Assembly (NCBI GenBank): GCA_024349245.1
Contig: JALDNG010000078.1
Coordinates: 124,001 to 188,000 of the forward strand
From: Neodontobutis hainanensis
Taxonomy: Eukaryota > Chordata > Actinopteri > Gobiiformes > Odontobutidae
Reading direction: 5' to 3'
DNA length: 64,000 nt
Part shown: piece by piece, positions 1 to 11,247 of the stretch
How positions within the stretch are numbered: position 1 is the first letter of the stretch
How the letters are laid out: each line of letters starts with the position of its first letter
Translations under genes and position numbers: made by a program
Notes under the pieces: generated by a model
What the model was told of the DNA's origin: nothing
What the model saw: the letters and a program-made list of their open reading frames with translations, nothing else
The model's database searches: none

Positions 1-720
1 GTCACTGTGACTGGCAGCACTGAGCAATGAGTGGGGGGGGGGGTGTCAGGACCACCTGTCAGAGCCAGCAGGCCCACACGGATCATGAACTTGGGGCACT
101 GGGCCTCTCTTCAAGGATGTATGCTTCATAAACCTAATAGTGATGCGTTCATTAGCTTCATTAGAGCTGAGTCTCCGAAAGGTAACAGTGTCATTGACCT
201 CAATATTACAGTTTCTGTGGGAACCATCACTCAAATAATGTCCTGAAGTCCCCTCTTGTCTCCTGGGTGCTACTAGTCAACTTTCATTTTTGCTGATGAC
301 ATATCCCCTTTTTCAAGATTTAATTTGCTTTTGGTCAGTGTCCCAAATCCCCAGCGTGAAATCAGGATTCCTACACATCTCATATGTGTCCCATTACTGG
401 AAGTGATGTCACTTTACAGAGGAATTTCCAGAGGATAGGTGGTCCCCTGCTTCCATAGGATGCTCAGTGAAGCAGCAAATTGAAAAAGGTGCAGTGCCCG
501 ATTTATGGCCCGTCACCTTTATTAAGCCTTGTTTGCACAGACAGAAAAGTGAATGTGTTCATTTCACGCTTAAAGTTACAAGTGTCAGCTGTAACTCTGA
601 AGGAGAGTGGAGACAGAGCGGCTGGTTTCTTCCTCTGCTTTTCTTTTCTTTTTCTGATGGAGCAGATCTAAACTGTGATTAAACTACAACATGTCTTTCC
701 ATCTGATGTCAGGAGCTCAC
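1..720. other. Unique non-coding sequence
   Basis: No gene is seen. There is an 11-base G run at 33-43. The stretch around 90-240 has a compact mix of ATTAG and TAAT words and is more complex than the surrounding AT-rich DNA, so it could be regulatory. The short ORFs here have no recognisable domain and overlap on both strands. Confidence 0.6.
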
Positions 721-728
721 CAGAGTTG

Positions 729-1123
729 GGTGATGGGTCGTTCGCGAGTGAGTCGGCTCTGTGAACCTGTCAATCATACACGCAGTGTCAGCCAATTACA
801 TTAGGAGGGAGGGCTAGTAACACATACACAATTCGCAAAACAAAATCTCATATAAAGCTGGTTCTACTGTACGCACAATCTACACCGGTTTATGCAAACA
901 GTACAACCAACAATTTTTTTTTTAATAACAAATCAATGCATTTTTAAAGAAATTGTGAGACATTGTGAGTATGATTTCATTTAATTATTTAATTAGAACT
1001 GTTTTCACTCAGTCAAAATCATCATCAAGTTAAAACATTTATTATTTAAAGAGCCGTTTGAGAGCCAAAAGAACCGGCTCTTTTAAGTGAGCTGAGTTAA
1101 ATGAGCCGGATTGCCCATCACTA
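729..1123. mobile_element. hAT-like non-autonomous element (MITE)
   Basis: This is a 395-bp block with terminal and internal inverted words. The left part has GTGATGGG and GTCGGCTCT. The right part has GAGCCGTTTGAGAGCC, AACCGGCTCTTTT, GAGCCGG and a terminal GCCCATCACTA, whose reverse complement TAGTGATGGGC matches the left end. The 8-bp repeat CAGAGTTG flanks it at 721-728 and 1124-1131, the duplication size expected of hAT elements. GAGCC/GGCTC subterminal repeats with TAGTGATGGG ends are known in fish hAT MITEs. No transposase is present. The right flank copies 14 bases of the left junction (CAGAGTTGGGTGAT), longer than the 8-bp duplication needs, so the exact ends may be off by a few bases. 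Confidence 0.7.
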
Positions 1124-1131
1124 CAGAGTTG

Positions 1132-4129
1132 GGTGATCATATCAAGATGATTGCTTCAATATCTTATTTAATCACACTTAATTGAATTAGATTTTTCTTT
1201 TGCAAGGATATTAAAACAATAACAAAAAATAAACTATATGCATGTACCTTGTCTTACCATATGAACCTTTAGAGTAACACAGTAAAGCCCCAGTGGAACT
1301 GGTCTAAAATGAGCTCTCTGGTCCAACACAGTTCTCTCTGCAGTGCCATTGTTAATATTCTGTCTCAATAGCTCACTATATTTGAGTCAGTCATAGACGG
1401 CAGGGACAGCAGCCGAAAATAGCCAGCTGCTACAATACTATGGAATCCCCACGGGACACTGAAAGTAAATGACCAGTTATCCCTGCTGTGACCCTGCCAC
1501 CCGAAAACCCACAGACAAACCCACAACAAGAACAGAAAGATGGAGTCAGTTAAGGAATAAGCAACGAGACGAGGAGAAGCTCCAAGACAAAAGTGGGTCA
1601 TGTGAGAACATCAGCAGGGACTGCTGTGAAATTCTAAAAACTCATTTGTTGGGAATTGAATTTCTAATGACACTTAATAAAAAGGGAGCTTTGAAAGTGT
1701 GGCAGTCCCACTTTCTGCAGCCCCAAAGAGACACCAGTCGACAGGAGAGGCTACGAAAGGCATGGCTTATGGAAATGAATGCACATTTCATAATGCATTA
1801 CTGAAGATAAGTTGCTTGATAAGGACTCGGAGCCTAAAGGCACAGATACATGGTTTTGGTTTGGGTTGGTACAGCACAGTTTGGTTCTGGTTATCCCTGA
1901 AGAAGCTTGTGTTTTCACTGCTCAGTGAGGAAAAGTCCATTTTATTAGAACACATTGAAGATTAAATTTAGAAAGCTGCAGCCTATATTTTTGACATTCA
2001 CTAAGATCTAACACGTAATCCTCATGTTTGATGCACTGTAGACAAATATTGCAATGCTTTTCATTACAAAGAGAAGTCTGTAAGACACTATCATTGTTGC
2101 TAGCCTTGTTTGAGTTTATTTTAAGTTCAACATTTAGCTTTCATTCTTTTTTGTAATATGGCAGTTTATCCTAACAACAGGATATTTATTAATACACACT
2201 ACAGTGTTTAGCTACAACTTTTATTCTTCATAACCACATTATTGGAAATACAAGCACAGGTTATTTTGGACTTTTATTGTAGAATACTGCTATTAATGCA
2301 ATATACGGCTCTAATCCAAGCAAGGCTTTAGATAAGATGCCATTCATTTACATTGTAGGAGTAGTAACTGGTACATTGACAATTGGTACATTTATTAAAA
2401 AGTGGCAAATTTCTGAGCTTGGACACTACTAATCAATAGAAATCTGTATGTGTAATTGAACTCTGCTGTAAGGTGTTGAAAAAAGCTTAAGGGAGGAAGA
2501 TGATAAGCGTCTGAACTTAACTTTCCAACTGAAGACTGTTTTATTATGTGATGGAGTGTTTCATTGTCTTCTTATTATAACTGTCTGATAATCAAGAAGC
2601 ATGATGTCTTCTGCTTCTGTCAGATCAGTGTGTAAAGTCTGCCCTAATGGTGATGATAAGTGTAATAATTATTGACATTTGTTTTTTTTTTTACCCATTA
2701 GCTTGTCTAGACTTTGTGTTTGTCTATTAGCTTTGTCCCCGTTGGCCCCCTCTTCATTAAAAACTGATTCCAGTTGTTTTTGCGTGTCTGGCAGCGACAG
2801 CACTTCCTTGGCACTCCATTTAAAGTTACGTAAGCAACTGAAAGTCTCCCAACTGGCAAAAAAAAAAAAAAAAAAAAACACAAATAAATAAATAAAAGTA
2901 AAGTGGATTATCTGTGACTCATTCCAACATTCGTGAACACTTGAAGAATTTTCTAATTTGTTTGATTATCTTTGAACTGACAGTCATGCATAGTAATCCC
3001 CGTTTATGCTAATCTGCTGCTGCTGCTGTTCCTCTGCTCCTCAGATGATGCTTTTGAACATACTGGCTTCTGTGTGGCAAGTCCGGGTCTGAAATATCGC
3101 ATCAAAATGGACCAGTGTGGGCTGTGGCTCTGTGAGTGCATGCTGGGATATGGACACTGCGGGTTTGGTTGCCAACACCAACAGACTTTTAGATTAATGG
3201 AGGGCACATACTGGTGGGCTGTGTCATTCTGCGGGTGGTGTGAACAGAAAGCTTTAAAATTTACTTTTCTTGTTACACTTAGAGGTATGTTAAAAATAGA
3301 GTAGGGGGTCATGTTGTTTGGGAAACCACAGACTGGCTCAACTGTAGATGAGTAGATTTAGGGCTTAGGTCTTGGGTTAGGTATCATTGATATTGACCGT
3401 ATAATGTATTTCTGCAAACTAGTATCTGGTCAGCTGAGTACAGTGTCTATGAAAGATGAGTATTCTTCCTTTTTCAGATCCTCTATTTTAATGATTACAT
3501 GGCCTTGTGTTTTGTGTAACTGTTTCATAGTGTTAGTTTGACTCTGGCTTTGGGGCTTTTCACTTTCATTTGCACTTACTCCAGCTGCACACTGATGGGA
3601 CTGTTGTGTTTCAGCCCACATCCTCCACATCTGTAGAGTTGTGTTGATGAGTTATTGTCTGTAAAAGATGGGTTACTCTCTCCACCTGAAGTCAGGGAAT
3701 GGTCAACATGATTGTGTAGATAGAGATTTTAATGCAAGGTACTTTAAACATGTCATTTTAACGTTAAATCAAAAAGGCCTTCATTTACTGAGACTCCACA
3801 ATTCTTCTTGACATATGCAGAATATTGTAGACATTCTCAAGCAGTATATTGAAACTGTGAGGCTAAGTACAATTTATACTGGGTAAGTGTGTTAAGCATA
3901 TTAATATTCTGGAGCACTGCAGAGCACAAAATGAATTGCTATTAGCGGCCAAATGTACAATTTAATGTTGATTAATGTGCATGTCATATAGAAATATCCC
4001 TAAAATAAATACCCCCCTCGCTGCTCGGATATGGTTATCTTCACAAATTAAAAATTACACATTTTCACTCCAGCTCAGTTTAAGTTGTATTAAAAAGCTC
4101 ATGTTTAATTTGTGATATCTGTTACAGTA
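1132..4129. other. AT-rich non-coding sequence
   Basis: No gene is supported. A 21-base A run at 2858-2878 is followed by (AAAT)n to about 2896. This resembles a retroposon tail, but no recognisable element body precedes it. Around 1460-1760 and 3030-3260 the base composition is more balanced and ORFs of 70-110 codons appear on both strands. None shows a domain or convincing splice borders. Confidence 0.55.
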
Positions 4130-4440
4130 ATGGCTTTTGTTGAAGAGGCGCAAGTTTGAACAAAGCAATTCATTCCACCTGTCGATAAAGTCGATTTAAT
4201 TATTAACTGTAAATCACGATTCATTTTTTATCTGTAACTTTTGCCTCACATAATTGTTATTGTGTTTACAGCGAGTGCAACTCACCCCGTTTGTGGTGAC
4301 CAGCCTGGTTTACCGTACTGATGTTTTCTGTTGTGAGCAGAGGTCAGGAAATTAATTATTAAAACAAAATTGGAAAGAAGATGCAAATAAGCAGAGGATT
4401 ATACACCAGCGTCCATGTTATTAGGTGGAAAGTCAGGAAG
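4130..4440. promoter_or_regulatory. Candidate enhancer-like block
   Basis: This block is dense in transcription-factor-like words. It has two TCGAT words at 4182-4197, a TAATTATTAA stretch at 4197-4206, TTAATTATTAA at 4352-4362, and an octamer-like ATGCAAATAA at 4381-4390. Homeodomain and POU proteins bind such words, but AT-rich DNA produces them by chance too. Cross-species conservation cannot be seen from this sequence alone. Confidence 0.28.
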
Positions 4441-5033
4441 ATGTGTGTGTCGAGAAAATGTGCAGGTAGGCTCACTTTTCCACTGATGAGACTACAACAG
4501 TTAACTTAAAAAATTTTGATTGAGTGTGGAAGAATGGAAGAATTCCCACTTTGCAGGATTTTCGCTGCTTTGAGATGCCAGTCAACTCTTTTGCCCTTGA
4601 ATGGGAGACAAGTAAACTATCCTTGACAGTCTGTTCGATTGTACTTTGAGAGCGGGTGTCTTGAAAAGATAATGTTTGGGAGATTTACTTTTTGACTGCG
4701 GTATTTGCCAATATTAAATTGCAACTGACTTAAATAAAGATAAAAATATTAACCTTTATGTGTCAAAGGGTATAATTGTATAGTTTGGAGAAGACAATGG
4801 AAAGTGCATCAGATCCATACATTGTCATTAGTAGTCAGGTAGAGTACTGTCTACGCCCCATGTCTTGTCTGAGAAAAGAAGTGCACCTGACGGCGGCAGC
4901 AGCATCACACACAGCTCTGCCTCCCAGCGCTACAGAGAAAATGATTGCTTCTGAAGATATTTATAAAGATTCCCCATCACTTTCAAAGAATTGTTTACCA
5001 CACTCACCTTCTTTTTACCTTTTGTTTTTGCAG

Positions 5034-5213
5034 GTATTTTGTACAGCCTGTCTCCGCACAATGTGTTCTCTCTTGCTTTTGGCTCTCTTTGTCCAGTTAA
5101 TGGTGACAGCAGTGCCCACAGACGAAGGGCAACTCCCAGGCTGCGCTATCAATCAGCCCAAGGTGCCACACATTCGGTCTTTGTCAGCCCACCGAGACAT
5201 TTGTAACAAATAA
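5034..5213 (+). CDS. Possible signal-peptide exon (unproven)
   Basis: A pyrimidine-rich tract ending TTTTTGCAG at 5033 is a good splice acceptor. It is followed by an ATG at 5061 with A at -3. The 50-codon ORF from that ATG starts with a leucine-rich hydrophobic run (MCSLLLLALFVQLMVTA) followed by a polar stretch with two cysteines, then stops at 5213. This is the layout of a signal peptide with a short mature start. A weak donor (AAG|GTGCCA) lies at 5162/5163. The frame is also open upstream to 4776, so the acceptor may be fortuitous. I do not recognise the protein. No downstream partner exon is identified, and a chance ORF is the more likely explanation. Confidence 0.12.
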   Translation, partial: VFCTACLRTMCSLLLLALFVQLMVTAVPTDEGQLPGCAINQPKVPHIRSLSAHRDICNK

Positions 5214-6458
5214 AATGAGTCCTCTGGAGCATATGTATGTTTTTTTTAACCAAATACAGACCCCACATTCATTCACACAGATTTTTATAAACGACACAAA
5301 GGAGAAACTGCATCATACAGGTGGCAGCTGGGGACTCACACTCATATCTCTCTATGATAACATCTCCACCGAAAAACAACGCTGATTTATCACTTGACTA
5401 TCTACAGAGATGTTTTAAAATAAGCTCTGCAGTCATACGTCACTATTAGACAGAAAATAGAGAATTTGTGATGTTTTTGCATTGTTCACACTTTCAGCTA
5501 AAACAAAATGCCTCTAGAAGTGAGGATTGTAGCTTTTTGCTTTCGAGCATCATGCAGAAAACAGAAAACTGGCCCCATTATGATTTGCATCTTGCAGTTC
5601 TACCACACACACACACACATCTCGGAGACTGTTATTACTGAACATTTTGACGTTTTACAATCTGGATTCATAGAAATGTTATGATTTACTATGATTATAA
5701 GCTTGGCATAATCCAGCAATTGGACATAGTTAAACTACCTCTGGATGCAGTAGTTGGACCAACAATCAGAACTCAGGGGGCAGTACTCATTTTGGATAAA
5801 CAGTCAACGGTCATTAATCGGGTTGTATTGAGTTCCGTGTTGAAAGGGAGGGGATTCCAGATGTTTGATTTGAATGGGTCTGGTCGGGCTAGTGAGCACA
5901 TAACATGCATTTTAGTTTACTATTCTAGTTTACTTGCCCATGAACCCTTGTTTCTTGGTTACAGATGTGTAAGTTTGTCAAAAACTAGATATAGTAAAAA
6001 ATAACTGTAGAAATTGTACTTCCCTGATATCAGCTAAAATGATAGTTTTGTTTTTTAAGATGATTATCACAACAAAAATATTATATAAAAATATATATAT
6101 ATTTTTTCATGCTTATTTTTTTAACCTTGTTCCCTTTACTTTTTGAATGCCTGCTATGGCCATGTTTTAAAACAATCCTATTTAACAGGTACATTTTGAA
6201 GAGAATCAAAGCTACAGCTAACTTCCCAAAAAAAATTGCTATATTATATTGATATTTGCCTTTTCACAGAGAATTTGCAGAAATAGTGTAAAGTTTTTGT
6301 CTCATTTGTCTCTTCCCAAATAACTCCTTTAGCCCTTTATAAGCTCCACCACACAGTAATGACTGACTCAGTGGGGGCATTTGTTTAAAGTGCCTGCCTG
6401 TTGGACCAAAAGACTTGTTTTAGTTACGTGGCAGAAGAATTCAAGGGCATACATTTCT
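5214..6458. other. AT-rich non-coding sequence
   Basis: No gene is seen. A short (CA)8 run lies near 5604-5620 and an (AT)-rich stretch at 6085-6110. A 107-codon ORF at 5681-6004 has no recognised domain and no flanking splice context. Bases 6451-6458 (ACATTTCT) are the left target-site copy of the palindromic element that follows. Confidence 0.5.
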
Positions 6459-7000
6459 ACGGTGGCCGAGACAGCTCAACACGCTGCAAATGAAGAAAGC
6501 ACCAGCAAATAAAGAAAACATCTTCATCAGTTTGACAACACGCTCGCTGCAAAAGTTCACAACACATACAAATACAAAAACGCACTGCAAATACAAAAAC
6601 GTGCTGCAAATAACACAGACCACAACGGAAATGTTTTAAGGGGACTCCTTTGAGTGACAAACAATATATTTAGGCCAACAATATCCAAACGACTAAGCAA
6701 TTATACAATCATGATATAAAAGTAAACCTCACCTTTCAGGTCAGTGACAACAACACTGGCGACAGGCGAGCAAACTATAAGCAGGTCCCATTATGGGTTC
6801 GTCACTCAAAGGAGTCCCTGTAAAACATTTCCGTTGTGGTCTGTGTTATTTGCAGCGCGTTTTTGAATTTGCAGCGCGTTTTGGTATTTGTATGTGTTGT
6901 GAACTTTTGCAGCGCGCGTGTTGTCAAACAGATGAAGATGTTTTCTTTATTTGCTGGTGCTTTCTTCATTTGCAGCGTGTTGAGCTGTCTCGGCCACCGT
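6459..7000. mobile_element. Palindromic DNA-transposon derivative
   Basis: Two 200-bp arms, 6459-6658 and 6801-7000, are near-identical inverted copies around a 142-bp centre. The outer ends are ACGGTGGCCGAGACAGCTC and its reverse complement. Near-matching 8-mers flank it: ACATTTCT at 6451-6458 and ACATTTCA at 7001-7008. Each arm carries four copies of a TTTGCAGCG(C/T)G word. In the right arm they lie at about 6849, 6868, 6905 and 6969; the left arm has the mirror set near 6481, 6541, 6581 and 6600. Long inverted arms, an 8-bp duplication and repeated subterminal words fit a hAT-type non-autonomous element, but the superfamily is inferred. Similar ORFs appear on opposite strands of the arms only because the arms are inverted copies; it encodes nothing. 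Confidence 0.85.
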
Positions 7001-7008
7001 ACATTTCA

Positions 7009-7200
7009 CCCACTACAAATCTTATTCTGCACAGGATGTAGCCTGACCCTAACAGCCAAACAATACACGTGTTCATTTTTAGAGAGAGGAAAATCTGTCA
7101 AACTCAGCAGTAAATAATAAAAATCCCCAGTGTACATACTCAACAGTAAGATCTGCTGGTTTGGTTTGCATTAAGCACTTGCCCTAATCTGTCCAGTAGA
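7009..7200. other. Short unique spacer
   Basis: Sequence between the palindromic element and the next motif-rich block. I see no gene and no repeat. Confidence 0.5.
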
Positions 7201-7440
7201 TCAGTAATATTTAGGTAGGAGTGTAAGCGTTTACATGCTCCTGTGCACGTGCATCCATCAGTGAAGCTGTCTGGGGCAGGCCTTGTTTACCGTCCCACCG
7301 ATATTCATCTTTAATCAGCCGAGCCACCGGTGGATTAGCATGCTCCATACAGAGTTGTGTCAGACATTAACATGCTCCCGCGTTGCTGGCTCAGAAGAGG
7401 TGTTGGAGGGAGTGGAGATAAGGTCAGCAGTTAAATATTA
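7201..7440. promoter_or_regulatory. Candidate regulatory block with dyad site
   Basis: At its core is a perfect 10-bp palindrome CCACCGGTGG (7324-7333), flanked by TAATC at 7312-7316 and GGATTA at 7332-7337. These are inverted Otx/Pitx-type homeodomain words about 16 bases apart. Composition is balanced compared with the surrounding DNA. Function is inferred from motifs only. Confidence 0.3.
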
Positions 7441-9859
7441 TCACTAGCCACAGGAGAGGGACCTGAGTTTGGAGCAAGGAGGCAGCCACCATGTTTAAAC
7501 GGCTCCATAAACGCCACTCAGCCTGGAATAACATGAGCCCTAAGAGCCATGGTTCTTTCACTCACAACAATATCACATCAATAAAAACGAGGCGACCTCA
7601 CTTACATTTCCTTATTTACACAGTTGTGTCTGTGCCAAACGACTCCTGGTGCTTTCATGGTTACTTCAAAATATTGTACAAGGACCCAATTTTAGGCAAT
7701 GCAAGTGAGTTTGTTGGAAATGATTATTGCCACATTGTGCGACTTTCCTGGACATGTACAAGCGGTCTTCTGATGGCACAAGGGCACTGTTGCAAACACT
7801 CTGGGCTGTTAACGCCATGGGCCTTACAAACATGCTGACAAAGACACTGACAAGAACACGTGGTCCTGCCTTTTGGTCAACACTTACTATTTCCAGCACT
7901 GTGACAAAACACCCAGTGAGCTAACCACGCTCTAAATTACTGCACCAGTGGTTGTTTAAAAAAATAGGTATTTAACTTGCTGGCTGCTGACCATTGTGTA
8001 TATTTGGAAATGTATTTCTTTTGTGGTGCTGTTGTAACACCAGTATGCAAGCGTCGTTGTAGTGATAATCAGTTGTTAATAGTGAACATCTATTATGAGA
8101 CTTTTATCCTCAGGATCAGATGATCAGAATGGTGTCTGCAGTAGCTCATGACTCCATCTTGAGGGTAAAAGTCAGGAGAAGCAGTTTCTAAGAGAGGAAA
8201 CATTTGTGGAGTTTCTCAGTCATCAAAGAAGCATTTGAATGTAGTTTGGTGTAGTGAAGGTAGAGGACATGAAAAAATAGGTCCATATGTGTATCCTTAT
8301 ATATATCCTTCTTCTATGACATACTATAATGTTTAGTTTAATAATTTTATTTAATAATATTTCACACACTTTAGACCAACTTCCTTTATTAGTTCTATTT
8401 ATTGCAAGAGTAATGAAACGCTGCATAGTACATTTTTAACTTGGCTTACAGAGAATAGTTAGCTTTTTTTCTAATTGCTTTTTTGTATTGTATTAGTGCC
8501 TGAGCTTTGGGATTTAGACAGTGTCTCTTTAGCACAACAGATAATCACAGTAGGAACCATTCAATGCCACCTTCCTGTCTTATTGACATTTCTTAGCCAG
8601 ATCAAAATCAGGTAGTACCAAGCGCTGGAATGTACTAAACTTTATACTATATTTCTGCAGAACGCCATTTTGGCCTGGGTCCTGTTTGTTTTTCAATCAG
8701 CTGGGACACCCATTCCATCTTTGCCTGAAAGCCATGTTCCCCCTGCCATCCCAGAGCCAAGCCTATAGTCTATTTCTGAAGTCTGCATCACGTTTAGTAG
8801 ATTCCTCTAATAAGTGCAGGTCAAATAACCCCCATAAATCATAAAACATTGCACTTTTCTTCTGGTTTTCGCTGCGGCTGAGCTATAATAGAACAAGGGG
8901 CCAAGATAAATTGTTATTACTGTTTCTATAGCGGCAACCACTGGTATAAAAAAAAAAAATCAATTGTATAATCACTGGTGGAGCAGAGGAGGAAAGGGCA
9001 ACATTGAAGCGTTCCTCCATTTTCAGGTTATTCTTCTTATGGAGGCTTAGCGGTGCACACAGCTCGGAAAAAGGGGCAAAGCAGAGCAAAAACACCAAGA
9101 CAAATGATTCATACGGCTCTCATCCCACTCGAGTACCCACTAAGAGAAAAAAAAAAAAGGTATATGCAAGTCTTTGTTGCTGGCATTTACTGTTCATTTG
9201 TTCTCACAGGAAGTAATTTTCATTAGCAAAACCAATTTCCCTCAAAGTCCTCAGCCTGAATAATAAACACAACTAACGCAAAAACAGTGCAGACGCAACA
9301 GCACGGCTCAAAGTCTTCTTCTCCAGACGTTTTTCGGGATGTTGTCGTTGTTTGGGCTCCAGGTAAGAGGTGTCAAAGAGTTTGCAGAGCATAGCATAAT
9401 CACTTGCCTTAGGAGAATCCATGCAACAGAGCTTATCATGGTCCACTAGCAGCTTGTTGAGAGGAATTCATTTCTCTTATGCTTTTGGGATGTTTTGGTG
9501 ACTGCCGCCTGTCTGACGAGCCACCATTGAATGAAAAAGGCATCAAAGCAGTTCACAACACATGTTCATTAGGAAGACACTATGAAACATTCAGTGGTGT
9601 CTGGCTTTAATCAGTGCAGCTTTTTCAGAGTTTTCCTGAGAGCTGGGTGGTGTCACTGACAACTTTAAAGTAATGGATGTTTTATCTCAAATGCTTCTTT
9701 TAAAGATACTAATTGTGATGTTTTGCGTGACACTTTATTACTTGTGCCAGGCTGGTCTTTGTAGTCTGAGCTATGGTGACTGGAGGAACCTTGGTTTATT
9801 CCTCTGTTTGGGTCTGTTTCCTCTGTTGTTTTCTGTTTAGCAAAACAAGCCTCCCAAAT
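7441..9859. other. Non-coding sequence with one ambiguous ORF
   Basis: A 115-codon plus-strand ORF (7491-7838) begins after GCAGCCACCATG, a good start context. Its translation has no domain, low-complexity pattern or signal peptide, and overlapping ORFs of 65-77 codons exist in other frames. It is most likely chance. The stretch 9230-9500 has balanced composition and could be regulatory. The remainder is ordinary AT-rich DNA. Confidence 0.5.
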
Positions 9860-11247
9860 ACAGAAATATCTTTTTTTCACTCATAGTTAGTGGTTGGGTG
9901 AAGCTATTTATTGTCAAACAATTGTGTTTACTTATTATAAATCATAATGACAACAAAAAAACTCCCCAATACCCCAGTTCTTAATACTGTGTAGTGCCAC
10001 CTTCAACATCAATGACAGTTTTTTGTGGTAGTTGTGGATGAGGCTCTTTATTTTCTCAAATGGTAAAGCTGCTCATTCTTTTTGGCAAAAATCCTCCAGC
10101 TCCTGTAAATTCTGGGGCTGTCTTGCATGAACTGCATGTTTGAGATCTCTCCAGAGTGGCTCAATGATACTGAGGTCAGGAGACTGAGGCCAGTCCAGAA
10201 CCTTCACTTTATGCTGCTGTAGATAATGACAGGTCGACTTGGTCTTGTGCTTTGGATCGTTGTCCTGTTGGAACGTCCAAGTACCAGAACATCTGATAAC
10301 ATGCTGCATTCATTTTTTCCTGTGCCTTTGTAGCTCACACATCCCCAAAACATCAGCAATCCACCTCCATGTTTCACAGTAAGGACTGTGTACCTTTCAT
10401 CATAGGCATTGTTGACTCATCCCCAAATGTAATGTTTATGGTTCTGGACAAAAAGTTAAATTTTGATCACTCCAAATTACTTTGTTTCAGAAGTTTTGAG
10501 GCTTGTCTGTGCTGTTTGGCCTGATGTAAGCAGAATGCTTTGTGGCATTCTCATACCAATGGCTTTCTCGATGCAGCCCATTTTTTGAAAGTGCCTCCTT
10601 ATTGTGCATCTTGAAACAGCCACACCACTTTTTTTCAGAGACTCCTGTATTTCAGCTGAAATAATTTGTGCGTTTCTCTTTGCATCCCGAACAATTTTCC
10701 TGAAAGTTGTGGCTGAAATTTTTGTTGGTTTCAACAGAATTCATTATTTCCCCCTTTTTAATTAGAGTTTGAACACTGCTGATTGGCATTTTCAATTCCT
10801 TGGATATATTTTTATATATCTTTCCCTGTTTTATACAGTTCAATTACCTTTTCTTGCAGATCCTTTAACAATTCTTAAGTTTTCTCCATGACTCAGCACT
10901 GTAACTCAATGACCTTTTATACACACACTGATTACAAGCAAACAGGTCACGGGTGAGGATAGTTACCTTTAGTAACTATTCAAACCTGTTTGTGTCATAT
11001 GTGTGTATGTTATCAGGACAAAATCACCAGGGTATTTAAACTTTTGATCAGGGTCATTTGGGTAGTTTCTTTTGTCATTATGATTAAAAAAAAAGAGTAA
11101 ACACTATTGTTTGACAATAAATGGTTTCAGCCAACCACTAACTATGAGTGAAAAATAGATTTTTGTATTGTCATACATATTCTCGAAATAAATGGGCAAA
11201 ATAAAATGACTAATTCTGCCAGGGTATATAAACGTATGAGCACAATA
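9860..11247 (-). mobile_element. Tc1-like transposon, left-truncated
   Basis: The inner terminal inverted repeats match well. The left one reads CACTCATAGTTAGTGGTTGG from 9879, followed by TTATTGTCAAACAAT. The right one is the inverse at about 11060-11155. Beyond 11165 the right end continues through TTCTGCCAGGGTATATAAAC to a terminal GAGCACAA near 11246, the distal part of a long inverted repeat typical of this fish Tc1 group. The matching distal part is missing on the left, so the left end is truncated or strongly diverged at about 9860. The element is about 1.39 kb. It carries a broken transposase on the minus strand and should not be mobile by itself. Confidence 0.93.
10037..10889 (-). 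pseudogene. Tc1-like transposase, broken
   Basis: Reading the minus strand from an ATG at 10889, the fragments line up with a Tc1/mariner transposase. There is an N-terminal paired-like helix-turn-helix region (10889 to about 10640), with a stop five codons in. A second DNA-binding portion follows (10734-10477). The DDE catalytic core comes next: WSDQ around 10470-10460, HGGGLLMFWGC around 10375-10340, FQQDNDPKHK near 10250, and LSIIEPLWRDLK near 10165-10130. All three catalytic acidic residues are recognisable but fall in different frames with intervening stops, so the gene is dead. The C-terminus runs to about 10037. An intact family member is about 340 residues. Confidence 0.92.

Noticed and set aside
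2858..2896. Processed pseudogene tail
   Set aside because: The A run and (AAAT)n fit a retroposon tail, but no parent-like sequence or duplication precedes it.
6441..7117. Two similar cysteine-rich ORFs (60-93 codons) on opposite strands
   Set aside because: They look alike only because they lie in the inverted arms of the palindromic element.
7491..7838. 115-codon ORF with a good start context
   Set aside because: No domain, signal or splice context; comparable ORFs overlap it in other frames.
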